Positions 1 to 15,582 are shown, counted from the first letter of the stretch. The stretch is DNA of 64,000 bases from Piromyces finnis (GCA_002104945.1 MCFH01000003.1:1488001-1552000), one strand, 5' to 3'. Made by a program: numbers and translations. The notes: a model not told the origin generated them from the letters alone.

Positions 1-376
1 TAATTAATATTGTTATAAATGTTTTGTTTTGTTTTTCTATTTACTTTTTTTTTTGAATTTTGAATTTTGTATTAACCATAATTATTTCTTTTTATGATGA
101 TGATGATGATGATGATTTTATTTATTCTTTAATGAAAAAAATACCTATAATTTTATGGTTCTAAATAAAATTTTATATTTAAATAGCTTTGATTTAAAAA
201 AAAAAAAAAAAAAATTTAATTTAAATTACAATTATAAATAATTAATGATAACTTCATAAATATAATTAGTTTTTAATGAATTATTCTCAACATAAAACAT
301 AAAATAGAATATGAAAAAAATAAAAAAAAAAAAAAAAGAGAATAAATTTATTGAAGAAATATTAAATATTTAATGT
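1..376. other. Intergenic, 3' flank of aminotransferase
   Basis: No open reading frame or RNA gene is visible. It is AT-rich with A runs and a short (ATG)n microsatellite at about 94-116. It forms the downstream flank of the minus-strand aminotransferase gene. Confidence 0.6.
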
Positions 377-2607
<2,231 letters not shown>

Positions 2608-3527
2608 TGTTTCTTTTACTTAAAAATGACTAAATAAAAAAATAATAATTTTATAAAATGATTAATAATTTTTAATCCTTCAATTTTCTTTAATATTATT
2701 AATTTTTTTATATATTAATCCTCATCATTGTTATCTTCAATAGGAATATATGGATCTTGTAAATATGATTGGTTTATCAAATCCGTTGATAATATATTGA
2801 TTATATTGGAGAATATAATTTATTTTAATGAAAATCAATGTATTTAAATTGTGATTTTCGTACATTCTATTACAATTTAAAAAATAAAACTAAAAATAAA
2901 AAAAAAAGAAACGATACAATGCTTTATCACGTACACCACATACACACACAAAACTCTTTTTTTTTTTAGACAGCAGACATAAACAACAATAAAGGGAAGG
3001 TTTAATTAATCACTAGGAATGATGATGACATTTTAATTTATTTTTTTTTTTTTAATTTTTTTGTTTTGGTTACTTACTTAATTTCTTGGTTTTTTTTTTT
3101 TTTTTTTTAAAAAAAAAACTTTTTTTCAAAAGGAAATAGTTTATTTTTTCCTTTTTTAAATATTTATAATGCTTAACCGTTAATTCAAAAATAAAATTCT
3201 TTTTTTTTTTTTATTTTAATAATTTATTGTTTTGCTTTTATTCTTTATTAATAATTATTAATAATATTAATTTATAATTATTTTAAGATAAAAAAAATAA
3301 AAAATGACATATTTATAATATAGGTGTGTGGAATGTAATTTAAAGAAAAAAAGTATTCTTTCTTTCTTCTTTTTTTTTTTTTTATTTTAATTGTAGTATA
3401 AAACAAAAAAACATTATATAATGAAAATGATTAAATGTTAAAAAAAATTCAATATATATATTTAATAAAAATACAATATATAGTTTTATTAATAGGTTTT
3501 ATAATAATAAATTATTAAATTAATGCT
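2608..3527. other. Intergenic: aminotransferase promoter / eIF3c 3' flank
   Basis: About 920 bp between two minus-strand genes, so it should hold the aminotransferase promoter and the eIF3c terminator. It is mostly T and A runs. A short stretch at about 2718-2762 reads on the minus strand like an acidic C-terminus, but it has no start and a stop lies upstream. No gene is supported. Confidence 0.55.
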
Positions 3528-6500
3528 CTAATAATTGTTCTTTCTTTGGTTATTTCTTTGGTTGCGTTCGTTTTTATTTTGATTATAATTACGGTTAGCT
3601 CTATTATTTTGGTTTCTGTTGTTGTGGTTTTGGTAACCCTTTTGGTCCTTTTCATTACGCTTGTTGTTATCTTGAGTTCTTTGGTCAGCTAAGCTTTCAT
3701 TATTTTCAACAAACTTGGTAAGCTATTTTTTTAGAAAAATAAATTGATTTAGTTAATGTTTAATCATACCCAAAATATATTTATTATTCTATTTTTTTCT
3801 TTAAATTTTACCTTTTCATAGTATTGTTGAGCTAAGAAGTGTAACTTGTTTTCTTCAGATTTAGACATAACAACTATTGAAGCAGATTCATCGATAGAAG
3901 CTGATAATTCTTCCTTAATAATCATTCTACAAATAATGCTATGGACATCAGAAACTGGTAAATCAAACATCTTAGCTAATTGTTCTAAGCTAATGCTGTC
4001 ATAGTGGTTTCTGCAGGTAAATATCCAGGTTCTAAGACCTTCTTCTTGGATTTTTCTATTAATATAAAATAAAAATAGTTAATAAACAAATGTCCTAAAA
4101 TGTTATTTATTTCGTAAAATATTAAATTGTTTAAGGGCCTACCTAGTTAACATCTTCTTGATTTCTTCAGTATTTGGCATTAAGTCCCAAATCTTTATAG
4201 CACAAATTAAATCTCTACATCTTTCCCATTCACCACTAGCTAAAGCCTTAGAAGCTCCCATAATGTGTTCACGAGTATTTTCTGGTGGACCTAATAAAGT
4301 TTGACGTTCACTGCTATCTAATAACTTTCTAAAGTTCTTACTTATAATCTTCTTACGAACATTGTATACATTTTCAGCCATATTCGGTATTTCTAATAAC
4401 ATACTACAAGTTAAGTAAATGCATTCTAATAATTCTATATTAATGTGCATATGGAATGGTAATTGTCTTTGTTTTTCTAATTTTTCTTGTTCTGGAGTCT
4501 TATCACCGTAACGAGATTGAACACCTTGAGCTAATAATTCCTTAACCTTTTGACCGTTTTGGATTTCTTGTAAACATTGGTTAGATTCACGAATCATACC
4601 ACAACGGAAGGCACAAAGACCTAATTGAACAATGGCACGGTTGTAAATGATTTGAGTATTAACATCAGTAGAGTTAACGTGTTCTTGAATGTGAGACATT
4701 AAGAGTAAGTCACGAGCACTAGTGTATCTGTCATGTAAAGCATCGTGATATATATGATATAATAAAGCACGAGAACGTAAACGTTCATCGCTTTGCTTGT
4801 AAATCTTAACACATAATTGGTAAACAAGCTTTTCTGTATCGATCTTTTCTGTCTTGGCAATAACTTCATTAGCTCTGACATTTTCTTCAAGAATACTAAT
4901 AACATTAACTGGCTTGTAGTAAATGTGTTCAATTCTTCTGATAATAATTGATGGAATCTTTTCAGTTAATTGAATTCTTTCTAAGTAAATTTGAGCTCTA
5001 ACAATTAATTCGTAAAGTAATTGTTCATCCTTCATTCTTTCAATATATTCAGTAGTGTGTGGATCAATATTTTGAAGTGAGCGGGTGAATTCTTCATCAA
5101 TTCTATCAATGAATGAGGTAACACTACCAGAAACAATTACTTCCTTACCTTCAGCAATAAGTTCTTCAATTTCTTGAGCATCCTTTTCTTCTGCTACAGT
5201 TTCCTTAACAATAATTTGTTGGTTGTTTTCTAATAATTCTAATAATTGCTTAATGTAATTGGTAACAGTAGCCCAAATTTCATTATTTAATGAATTACCA
5301 ATACCAGAAACGTAATCGAATTGGAATGGAATTAAAACTAATAAAACCTTAATCTTTTGGTATGGAGTCTTGCAAATCTTTAACATCTTAACTAAAATGT
5401 TACTTTGTTCATTCTTGTTAGTACCCTATTTTTTTATTATCATAATATTCACAAGAATTGCAGTGTTACTACCAATTATATAAACACTATTTATTTTTTA
5501 ATTAATAAAAATTTTCTTTTCTTACCTTCTTACCACGAGTGTTAACAATTTCAGCTAATTTTTCGAAAAGGTTTTCAGCATTAATTTGAATTTCCTTTCC
5601 ACCCTTACCAATAATAGTGAAGGATTCAGTTTCATCTAAAGCCTTAACTTCCTTTGACTTTTCTTGTGGTTTCTATTTAAAATTTTATTAATATAAAAAA
5701 TTAATACTATTTTCTATTTCTTCAATTTACAATATCAAAATCCCAACTTACATCTTCCTTTTCAGCTTGAGCTTTAAGAGCACCCTTTTTCAATTAATAA
5801 ATTACAATATTATTAATTATTTGAAAAAATACCATTAAATTTTTAATTAATCATTTACTTACAGATCTGTATTTTTGAATTTCTGATTGGAATTGTTTGC
5901 TGAATTTCTTAATACCTTGCTTAAGAGCATTGAATGATCTAGCATTTAATTTGTTCATCTTCTTAACTTCTTGATTAGTAACTGATTTAATCTTGTCATC
6001 TAATAAAACAAGAGTTGAAGTAAGGAAGACTGGAACACCTTCTCTTCTAATAATATTGTTACCCTTTTGAACAGCCTTGGTTAATTTATCATATTCTATT
6101 TTTCATTATTTTTTATTGTTTTGAAAAAAAAATATAGTATATATATATAGTAAAAATATGATGGTTAAAAAGCTGTTTTTTAAGATTGTTTTGATTTTTA
6201 ATGATTTATAAAATGATTTCATCTTTCAATTTAATTCTTTCTTTTAATCCAAATTTGTTGTGTCATATTTTAATTCCATCTTTATTTTAATCTAATTTTC
6301 CAAAGGTTCAATTCCATTTAACTTTTTTTAAATCATTTTTAAAGCACATATAATATTATAGTTTATATAAAATTTATTTAATTTGTTGCTTTGTTTACCA
6401 GTTTGAACACCATTCCAATTGTTGTTTTCTAAACATAATTTAATGTTATCAGTGTGAGTTTGAATTTCATCAAACTTCTTATCCTTAACTGACTTAACAA

Positions 6501-6858
6501 CCTTTCTTTCTTCATCTTCAGAAGAGGAATCGTCTGAAGAATCACCACCTCTCATGAAACGATTGGCTGGTCTTCTTTCTTCTTCAGATTCACTTTCAGA
6601 TTCACTATCACTTTCAGATTCACTATCACTATCACTTTCGCTTTCGCTTTCACTTTCACTTTCACTTTCTGATTCAGAAGATGATTCTTCTTCAGAGGAG
6701 CTTTCTTCTTCAGAAGAGGTTTCTTCTTCAGAGGAGCTTTCTTCAGTAGAAGAGTATTCAGATTCTTGGGATGATTCTTCGCTGGAAGAAACGATGGAAT
6801 CGTCATCAGAATCAGAATCAGAATCCTTTCCTTTACGACGGAAAAATCTTGAAGACAT
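3528..6858 (-). CDS. NIP1: Translation initiation factor eIF3 subunit c
   Basis: eIF3c/Nip1, core subunit of the eIF3 complex that binds the 40S ribosome. Seven exons join to 864 residues: 6858-6399, 6095-5863, 5784-5752 (33 nt), 5672-5526, 5425-4143, 4055-3812, 3722-3528. The N-terminus MSSRFFRRKGKDSDSDSDDD is diagnostic of the family. The ATG at 6858 is preferred over the upstream in-frame ATG at 6879 because eIF3c proteins begin M(S)SRFFR. A long Ser/Glu/Asp tract follows (about residues 9-110). The body carries EGVPVF and MNKLNAR near the NTD end, VNTRGKK, and the C-terminal PCI region (KIQEEGLRTWIF, then the winged-helix SISLEQLAKMFDLP). The tail after LTKFVENNE is Asn/Gln/Arg-rich, replacing the RGG-like tail of animals, and ends with TAG. 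Confidence 0.96.
6560..6830 (-). repeat. Ser/Glu/Asp-coding imperfect repeat in eIF3c exon 1
   Basis: Imperfect hexamer-like repeats (TCAGAA, TCTGAA and variants read on the minus strand) encode alternating Ser-Glu and Ser-Asp. Because the repeat is purine-rich on one strand, it also gives open frames on the opposite strand and in a second minus frame. Those are shadows, not genes. Confidence 0.8.
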
Positions 6859-7157
6859 ATTGAAAATATTAGTATTCACTTAATAAATTCCCTGATTAAA
6901 TAACTTTTAAATTATAGAAAATATAATAATTTTCTAAAATTTATAAATAAAAAAATGAAATTAAATATAATAAAATAAATAATAAACTATTATTAATTAT
7001 AATTATTTAGTTAATAATATATTTATTATAAAATATATTTAATTGTGAGCAATATTAAAAAAAAAAAAATAAATAAATAATTTTTATAATATTTTTCTAA
7101 TATCCAATAATATTACATGATTTCAATTCAATTTTTTGTAATTAAAAAAAAACTATA

Positions 7158-7174
7158 TATACAAGTCACGTGTA
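7158..7174 (-). promoter_or_regulatory. E-box (CACGTG) element upstream of eIF3c
   Basis: Read on the minus strand this is TACACGTGACTTGTATA, about 300 bp upstream of the eIF3c start codon. The same 17 bases occur at 15566-15582. CACGTG is the core site of bHLH factors (Cbf1/Pho4/Tye7 class in yeasts). A regulatory role is inferred from the conservation within the window and the position. Confidence 0.4.
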
Positions 7175-7463
7175 CATTTTTGCAAGCCATTCAATTAAAA
7201 TCCAATCATATTTTAAATCAGTTTATTGAAATCTTTCTCAATATATATTATACTCTTACATTTTCAATTCATGTACAATTTCACAAAAAAAAAAAAAAGA
7301 ATATAAATATATTATTAAATCTCTTTATTTTTTTTTTTTTTTGAAAAATATAAAACTATTAAATTTTTATATATGCAGTGGCATATAGTTATAGTATAGT
7401 TTAATATATATAATAGATTTGTTTTAATAAAATAAAGTTTTTTCTATTTATAAATAGTAAACA

Positions 7464-7466
<3 letters not shown>

Positions 7467-7546
<80 letters not shown>
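7467..7546. repeat. Back-to-back (AAT)n/(ATT)n array, potential hairpin
   Basis: About 11 AAT units (7467-7500) are followed directly by about 15 ATT units (7501-7546). The two arms are complementary, so the site is a near-perfect inverted repeat able to form a hairpin or cruciform with almost no loop. It lies between the eIF3c promoter and the UFD4 3' end. Confidence 0.9.
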
Positions 7547-8072
7547 GATAGATCCTTTTTTTTATGATTGTTAATTATAATAAAAATTAATAGTCCAAAT
7601 GATGGTAGAATATACAATAAATATAGATTCAATTTATTAATATAAAACTATTAATGGAGGAATGAAAAGATCCATTATCCATAAATTATTAAAGTTAAGA
7701 AAATTTTAAAAGTTTTTTTTATTATATTTTATAGGTTTTATTTTATTTGATAAGTTGTTGTTGTTGTTATTGTTGTTTCTTTTTATGCTTTTTTTTTTTT
7801 TAATTATTTAAAAATAAATTGAAGTGTTTATTATTATTATAATTATATAATTTTTATTATTTTTATACAATTAAAAATAGTTTTATAATAAAAAAAAAAC
7901 ATAGCAAAAATAAAAAATGGATTATTTAACAAAAATGATTTTAAAAAAAGTGTAGAATTTGAATAAATTAATAGATATAAAAAAGAGGAATAAATAATTT
8001 ATTGAAAAAAAAAAAAAGAGAGAGAGAGAATCATATTATAAATCTTATATTCTTTTAAAAAAAATATAAAGA

Positions 8073-11000
8073 TTAAGATAAATGGAATGATCCTCTTCCT
8101 TCCTTGATAGCGGTAGTTAATCTTTCTTTAAGAATTTCTTTTGTTTTATAATCTGGTAATTTAAGATAATTAGCACAAGTCATAACACTTGGTAAGAAAT
8201 CATCTGGATTTTCATCAGAACTAGTAGTCTTACATACAACAGTAAATGGTGGGTTTAAATTCTTAAAACCACCTAATGGTAATCTAGAAGTTCCTGTAAT
8301 AAATTCTAAGAATTCTTTCTTTTCATCCTTGTTCATTTCTGACATAACCTCGATCAAGTTAATAACAGATTGACTCTTCATTGAATAGCCATGATCAGCC
8401 TTTATAGTCTTCATTAAAGTTTCTTTAGTCCAATCTTCTTCACTATTAGAAATCATTTGAAGAATTTCTTTGACTTCAAAGATTTGTAAATCTGTAATTA
8501 AAAAGACCTTATTAAAACCTTCTCTGAAGGCCTTAACTTGCTTTGATATACCACTGCATAATGTAAAGTCTATAATCTTGACTATATAATCTTCTAAATT
8601 ATTTATGGTTACAGAAACATTTTCACCATCTGGTATTAATTCAATTTCTGGATAACCTGGTAAAACAAAGTCAAAACATAAATCATCTACCTTGGCACCA
8701 TCAACTTCAATTGACTTGATTTCTTCTTCGGATTTTCCTTCTTCTATATATTGATCCTTGATTTGAATGAATTTTTCTAAATATCTTAAAGATTTTGCTA
8801 AATCTGGGTCAACCATATCAATAATAAATATTCCAACATCTCTCCATTTCTTTAGCAACTTTGGATGCTTATGATTTCTTCCAATAAGATACTTATTTAA
8901 TAATGGATAGTTAACAACAAGATATAAGAATACTGGATTGAAAGCAATATTAATGATTCTGGAATCTAATAATGCTTTTCCTACAAAACTACCAAGCATA
9001 CTAAAGTATTTACAACACTTCTTAACCTTGGCCTCTGGAGCATTAACACCTAATGGTTTTGGGAAAAGACCTGTCTTTGGACTTAAGTAGCATTCTTCAC
9101 CAGAATTGCTTTCAAATCCATTATCTCTCCAAATATTAAGAGACTTCTTACAAATTTCTTTACATACAAGGTTATAGAATTCAAGAGTTGGACCAAGACC
9201 AGTACCAACTTCATCATAAAATTCAATTTCTAATAAAGCTTGACTACTACAATACATATTCATTACAATGCTTAAACTTTCAATGATTTTATCACGATGA
9301 ACACGAACCTTCTTTCTTTGAATTCTACCAATAACAGAACTATCCATTCTACCATTATTATTTTGGTTTTGTTGTTGCCAGCGATTAATGCTTCTACTAT
9401 AACCAAAACTAGTACTTTGTAAATAAATAGATTTACTATCGAAATTAACTAAAAAGTTAAAATCTTTAGTTATCATAGTACACCATGATGGTAATACATG
9501 ACTAGCAACTATTAAAGGTTCATTTAATTGTCGATTAAGTTTTGCTGTAATCTTTGCATTATGGAAACTTTCACTTGATATAAATTCTAATGATATATTA
9601 TTAGATTCTAAATCTTTTCTAAAGGATTGATTAAATAATATACTCCAGTTTGAATTAAGAGTATAGAATATCTTTAATAAATATAATATTTTATGTTCAA
9701 TAGCCTTAAAGTTTTCTAAACTCTTTGCCTTGTAGGTTAAATATGACCAGAATTTGTATAATGTCAACTTATGCTTCTTTTCATTCTTTTTCTTTAAAGA
9801 ATCTTTTGATTTCTTCATTGATAAAGTAGATTCCTTAGATTTCAAAGATTTTTTGTGATTATCTTGATTATTATTAACTTCACTCTTTAATACTTTCTTT
9901 AATTTAACAATGTATTCACTATTCCAAACATTAATATGTGAATTATCATCAGACTTTAATTGACTCTTTTCGAAATTCCAGCAAGAAGCAAATATGGTAT
10001 CGTTAGATTGAACCTTTACTAAATTATTTTTATCCTTTCCTAAATAAAATTCGAAAACATAATCACTAATAGAATGTTTCTTTTTCTCGGTAGATTCTTC
10101 TTGTTTAGCTTTAGATTCATCTTCCTTACTTGAGGAGGACGCTTCTTTTTTATTGGATGTTTCATCACTAGCATTATCCTTTTTCTTATTACTAGCAGTA
10201 GCTTCTTCTTGTTTAACACTATCGTTTATATCAACAATTTCATTTTCCATTGAATTTATTGAATTTTCATGGCTTACACCGGTCCTGTTCTTTCTTGAAG
10301 TTTCTTCAGTGGTTAATAATAAATCAGAGAAATTCATAATCTAAAAATAATAGTTTAAATAATAATTAATATAAAATATTGTAAAAATGTATATTTTAGT
10401 TAATAGGGTTTTTTTTTTTTTTTTTCTATTTTCATTTTTATATTTCAAATACTTACGCCTTCATCATCATTATATAATCCTTCGTCCATCATTATATCAT
10501 CATAACCTTCTTGATCAAAGCTATCATCATAATTTTCTTCCTCATCACTCATTAAATCACTTTCATTATAACCATCTTCATCTTCTATAAATCCATCCAT
10601 ATTATCATCGTCCATATCTTCATTGTTATCACCTTCATCTTCTTCAATTTCTTCATCATCGATTTCCTTTATTGATTCACCATCTTCATTTTCCATTTCA
10701 TTTTCTTCGTTAAATTCACCTTCCATTATAATTCTTTCCTTTAAATAGTCTTCTAAAACCTGGAAATTTGTAATAGCATGAATAGAAACTGTTAAATTAT
10801 CAAAACTCTTTGGTATTTCTGTTTCTTCTTCAATATTATCTAAATAAAGTCTAAGATTAATTTTCTTTGTTAATTGTAAAGCAGTATTATCAACATCATT
10901 TCCTTTAGAAATACTAGAAGAGCCATTGTAACCATTAAATCTTGCAAACAAACTCTCAATAGATTCAATAACATTTGGTCTGCTAACATTAGATAATGCA

Positions 11001-14000
11001 TGAACAATTTCCATCTTCTCTTCACGACCTAATACATCTTGAAGACACTTTACAACGCTCTTTAAAGCGCCCAATACATAATAATTATTAGTAATACTAT
11101 CCTTTAATTTTAATGGCATTGGACCGTTTAAGAATACATGTAAAAGGGCTTCCATTCTGAAATTCAAGGCTTCGTCATCAACCTTCTTTCTTGATTCAGA
11201 AAAGTAATCTACTAATCCTTCAATAATACCACTTTCTTTTATTTCATAACTTGTAATATCTTCTTTAGCAAATAATGAAGCTAATTTATGAATAAACTTT
11301 AAATGATTAACATAGTCTTCTTGTTCTTCTAATAAAACTGGTTTTTTAAGGGTAACGTTAATATCTTTTAATGTATTTAATATACTGCTGCCAGAAGTTG
11401 ATGAATTTTCTTCCAAAATTTTCATATTATTATTTGAGGCATTGAATATCCATTGAACAATAGTATTATAACTATACGAGACTTCATTTAAGAAAGTAAT
11501 ATTTTTGTCCTTTCTGGATTCTTTTGGTTTAGAGGATACTGCCTTACTATTAAATACCTTAAAGATACTAAATAATGGATTCATTGATTCGAGTTCATTA
11601 TTAGCTTTATTTTTCTTATTACTATTTTCTTCTTTCTCTTCTTTTTCTTCTAGTTCCTTTAAGGCAACAAGGGATTGTTTAAAGCTTTCTTCATGAGTTA
11701 ATATTTCTTGAATTTCTTTATTTAATCCATCTCTAATAAAATACTTTGTGAAATAAACTGGATCTTGTAATAAAGTAATAGCAACTAATTGTAATCCTGA
11801 ACTTAAGAATATTAATTCATTTTTTTGTTCTGGTTCAACCTTTGCGTGTACATTTGATACATCTTTTAATACATTAGTATATTGTTGGAATAAGTCACAA
11901 ACAAACTTTCTATAAATTGGGGTTTTGGTTAAAATATCAACAAGATAGCTAGTATCAGCAACGTTTCTTTCAACTTCAGATATAAGCCAAACGATTTTTA
12001 ACATACATTTAATAATTGTTTTTCTAATTCCATTATTGACAGTAGAATTAAATAATTCAATTAATAATGGAATCATTTTATTTCCAAATTCAGTTAAAAC
12101 TTCTGGTTTATTAACTAAATTATTTTTTCTTTCTTCTTGATCCTCCTTATTATCACTCTTATCATCTTCAGATTTCTTAGAACTTTCATTTTCTTCTTCT
12201 TCCATGAATTCATGTTCTTCGGTGCCTTCTTCCTTTCCTTTTACATCTTCTATATCCTTATTAAATGGATTTGAAGATAAATCCCAGTAATTTGTTTTTG
12301 GTAATTTTGGTAAAAGATAGCTAATTAAATCAAAAACATCTTGTAAAGTATTAGCTTGACATTTAGACATAGCTTCGGTTAAGTCTTCACTTGGAACATT
12401 TAATACATTATCTTCAAAAACAATATTGATTCCTAATATACCTTCGATAATACCAATGATATCATTATTTTCTATTAATTCCATGGAACGTGATGGAGAT
12501 GATTGAACAATGTAATATAATGTTTTTACTAAATTACTATAAACAGCATTTGAACTAATTTTACTTGATTCATTAGAATTGTTTGATGGTATTAAATAGC
12601 TTAAAATTGTTTTCATTACATCCTTTGAAAATATTTCTTCAGACTTCTTTCTAGAATTGCATAACCATTTTGAAATATTAGAATAACATACTGTACAGCT
12701 TTCAACTAATCTTTCATCTGAATAGGTAAGGATTCTTTCAATGGTAGACATTGCTTCCTTAATAGTTGAGTATGTTTTTTCATTTCCATATTGTACTAAA
12801 CCACCACAACCATTTTTCACAATATTCATAATATAACGTTGAACATGTAAATTATAGAAATCAAAATATTTTAAAACAGTGGAAATTACATCATCTTTCA
12901 ATACAACCTTTGGGAAATCAGATGATATTTTTTCTAATACACTCATAATTTGTTCAGCTAAATCAATATACTCAATATTCTTAATTTTATCGGTTAATAT
13001 TTTTATACCATCAAATCTAACAATAGCAGAAGTTGAAGATGGGAGAGCTTCAATTAAATTACAGAAACATCTGCATGCCATCATCATAATATTAATACTT
13101 TCTTCACTATTTCCAAAATTATCATATTCAGTAGAAGGTTCATAAAATTCATCTTGATCACCCTTAAGAATATCTAATAATGCCTTTACATATTCACTTA
13201 AACTAAATCCTTCTAAGTCAGGTGGTCCATTACCAAGGAACATATCTTCAGTGGTAACACATAATATATCTGCTAATCTTTCTAATGCTTCCAATTGTTC
13301 AGATGGATCACTTTTATTTTTTATTTTTTTTAACAATTTGCTAGCATTGGAATTATTATTTGAACGAGATGATGAAGAAGGTTTTTGAATATCAATAATA
13401 CCTAAATTCAAAAGGGTTTGTAAATCCATTCTGAAAATATCTTCAATTGGATTTTTTAATTTGAATTCTTTGATGTTTTCACCCATTTCATGGGATACTT
13501 CTTCATCCTTTCCCTTTTTACTTTGATCATCATTATTATTTCTGCTATAATTTTGATCAGAACTTGATGCTTGAGGGTTATTGTTATCCATTTTTTTTGA
13601 ATGCTTTGATTTTTTCTTTTTATGTAAAACTTTATTAGATTCTTCTAAACTCTTTTGGTTCTTCTTATTGCTGTTTTTATTTGGTAAATTGTTGTTTTTG
13701 TTATGTCTTTTACGTTTATTACCACTATGATCTTTTTTATCGATATTTAAAAGTATTGAATCAAAATTATCAGAAGTGGAAGAATTTAAATTTTTATTTT
13801 TTTTATTATTGTATTGAGAATTATTTTCTTCCAAATTTCTATTTTAAGATGGAATGATATGGTCAAAAAAAGTGTTTTACAAATAATTTCTTTTAATTGA
13901 TTTATAAATATTTATTATTAAGAAAATATAAAAATACATACAATTCAAGGGTAGCTTTTTTTATTTCCTTTTTTAAATTATTTTTTTTTATCTTTTTTGT

Positions 14001-14366
14001 ATTATGTTCTTTGTCTGATTCGTCAAGTAATTTACGTTTTTGATTCTTTTTGGAACTATTTTAAATTAAGGTTAGAAATGTTTATTAATGAGAATAAATT
14101 TATTTGTAAAAGTTTATATTTTACATTTTATCAAAACAAATATAGATTTATTACTGTTTTTGATCAGCTATTAAAACTTTATCCTTTTTAACTTCGTTTA
14201 AATTTATAGTATCAATTTTTTCAAGCTTTGAAGAAGTATGTTCTTTCAAAATATTGTTTGAATTGGATGATTTCTTATTATTTTGATTCGATTTTTTTCC
14301 TTTTTTATTAATATTTTTTTTTAAATTTTTTCCTTGATTTTTATTTTTATTCTTTGTTGTATCCAT
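8073..14366 (-). CDS. UFD4: HECT E3 ubiquitin ligase, UFD4/TRIP12 family
   Basis: Ubiquitin-fusion-degradation E3 ligase. Four exons give one 1991-residue protein: 14366-14155, 14055-13942, 13838-10457, 10340-8073. The apparent start near 13834 is a TTG, not ATG, and the frame continues upstream through two introns to ATG at 14366 (MDTTKNKNKNQGKN). The apparent start near 10337 is internal. Residues 1-230 are basic and low-complexity. About 240-1000 is an armadillo-like region typical of UFD4/TRIP12 (QLEALERLADILCVTTEDM; VQYGNEKTY). An acidic Glu/Asp/Asn block precedes the 107-nt third intron. The C-terminal HECT domain carries the catalytic cysteine in MTCANYLKLP at about residue 1958 and ends in the usual hydrophobic tail. 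Length is close to human TRIP12 and longer than yeast Ufd4. Nuclear or cytosolic quality-control function is inferred from the family. Confidence 0.93.
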
Positions 14367-15565
14367 AAGAAATATTTATGTTACCTTTTTTTTTTTTTGT
14401 AAAAAAAAATATAAATATTTATAAATTTAATTAGTAATACTATTAAATTAATTTTATTAAATAAAATATGAATATACCTATATAATGAAAAATAAAATCT
14501 ATCTAAATTTTTATAAATATGAATATGTAACTAATATATATTTTAATATATTCTATTATTTAAATTATAAAAGATTATCTAGATATAACCGATTTTTCTA
14601 TCACTACTACTATAGTATTTATCTAAAATCAAAAATTGCTTATTACTATTAAATATGAAAATTTTTAAATTCTATGTTAACTAAAATAAAAAGTATATTT
14701 AATGTTAAACTAATTTTCTTTTATGAAATTTGTTTATTTTACTATTATAGTTGATGATAATATCAAATTATAAGTTTTTCTATGTATTATCAATTATAAA
14801 ATTCTTCTAAACTTTAATTGAAAAATTAGCTCAACAATAAAAATAGTTATAAAATTGTTACAGAAGAAAAAGAAAAAAAAAAGATAAATAAACTTTTTGC
14901 TAATAATATGCCAACAATTTCTATTTATGATATGTTATCCTTTATAATTATATCGATGGCTTTATTTTTTTTTAATTATATTTAAATTGTAAATTGTTTT
15001 CTATTATTAAAATGAACTTTATTAAAATAACTAGAATGAAAAAATTATTTACTGTAATATTTGTAATATATTGATATAATAAACGATTGAATAGATAGAT
15101 TGAATTATAATAAAATAAAATAATAATTACTTTTATTAAAAGTATACTATATATTTTCTTTTATTGTTAATATTATTAAATATGATGTAAATAAAAAAAT
15201 ATTTTTTTTTAATATTTCTTGATCAGTTTATTTATCCCTTTGTTACTCTTTATATATTCTTTTTTCTAAAATCATAATAATAATATTATTAAATAAAATA
15301 TATATATATATATATTTTTTAATAAATATTTTCTTTTGATATTTTATGTTGAAAAAAGGAAAAAAAAAAAAAATTCTTATTATTTTTTTTTATCTTTGGT
15401 GTTCTTTGCCTGACGATTGTTTTTTTTTTTTTTTACTACTTCGTTCATATATTACTATATATTTTATTTTATATATTCAATTTAATTTAATTTAACTAAT
15501 ATATGTTATAACATGCAATTAATATATTTTCGAAGGTTCATTTTATCTAAATTCCATTTCATTAA

Positions 15566-15582
15566 TACACGTGACTTGTATA
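15566..15582 (+). promoter_or_regulatory. Second copy of the 17-bp E-box element
   Basis: TACACGTGACTTGTATA, identical over 17 bases to the minus-strand sequence at 7174-7158. It lies about 1.2 kb upstream of the UFD4 start and about 120 bp upstream of a tiny minus-strand ORF. Exact conservation of a non-low-complexity 17-mer in such AT-rich DNA suggests a binding site or a dispersed element. Confidence 0.4.

Larger units (their letters stand above)
6859..8072. other. Intergenic: eIF3c promoter / UFD4 3' flank
   Basis: About 1.2 kb between two minus-strand genes. It contains a CACGTG E-box in a 17-bp sequence shared with 15566-15582 and a back-to-back AAT/ATT array at 7467-7546. No coding exon could be assembled. 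Confidence 0.6.

Noticed and set aside
2710-2770. Acidic C-terminus-like peptide (QDPYIPIEDNNDED) on the minus strand
   Set aside because: A stop lies a short way upstream in the same frame, with no AG acceptor or ATG between, so no exon can be built.
6552-6883. Plus-strand Ser-rich and second minus-strand Lys-rich frames
   Set aside because: Shadows of the Ser/Glu repeat in eIF3c exon 1.
8073-13834. Two separate genes (an ARM protein and a HECT ligase)
   Set aside because: The 10456-10341 intron joins them in frame, and the ARM plus HECT order is that of UFD4/TRIP12.
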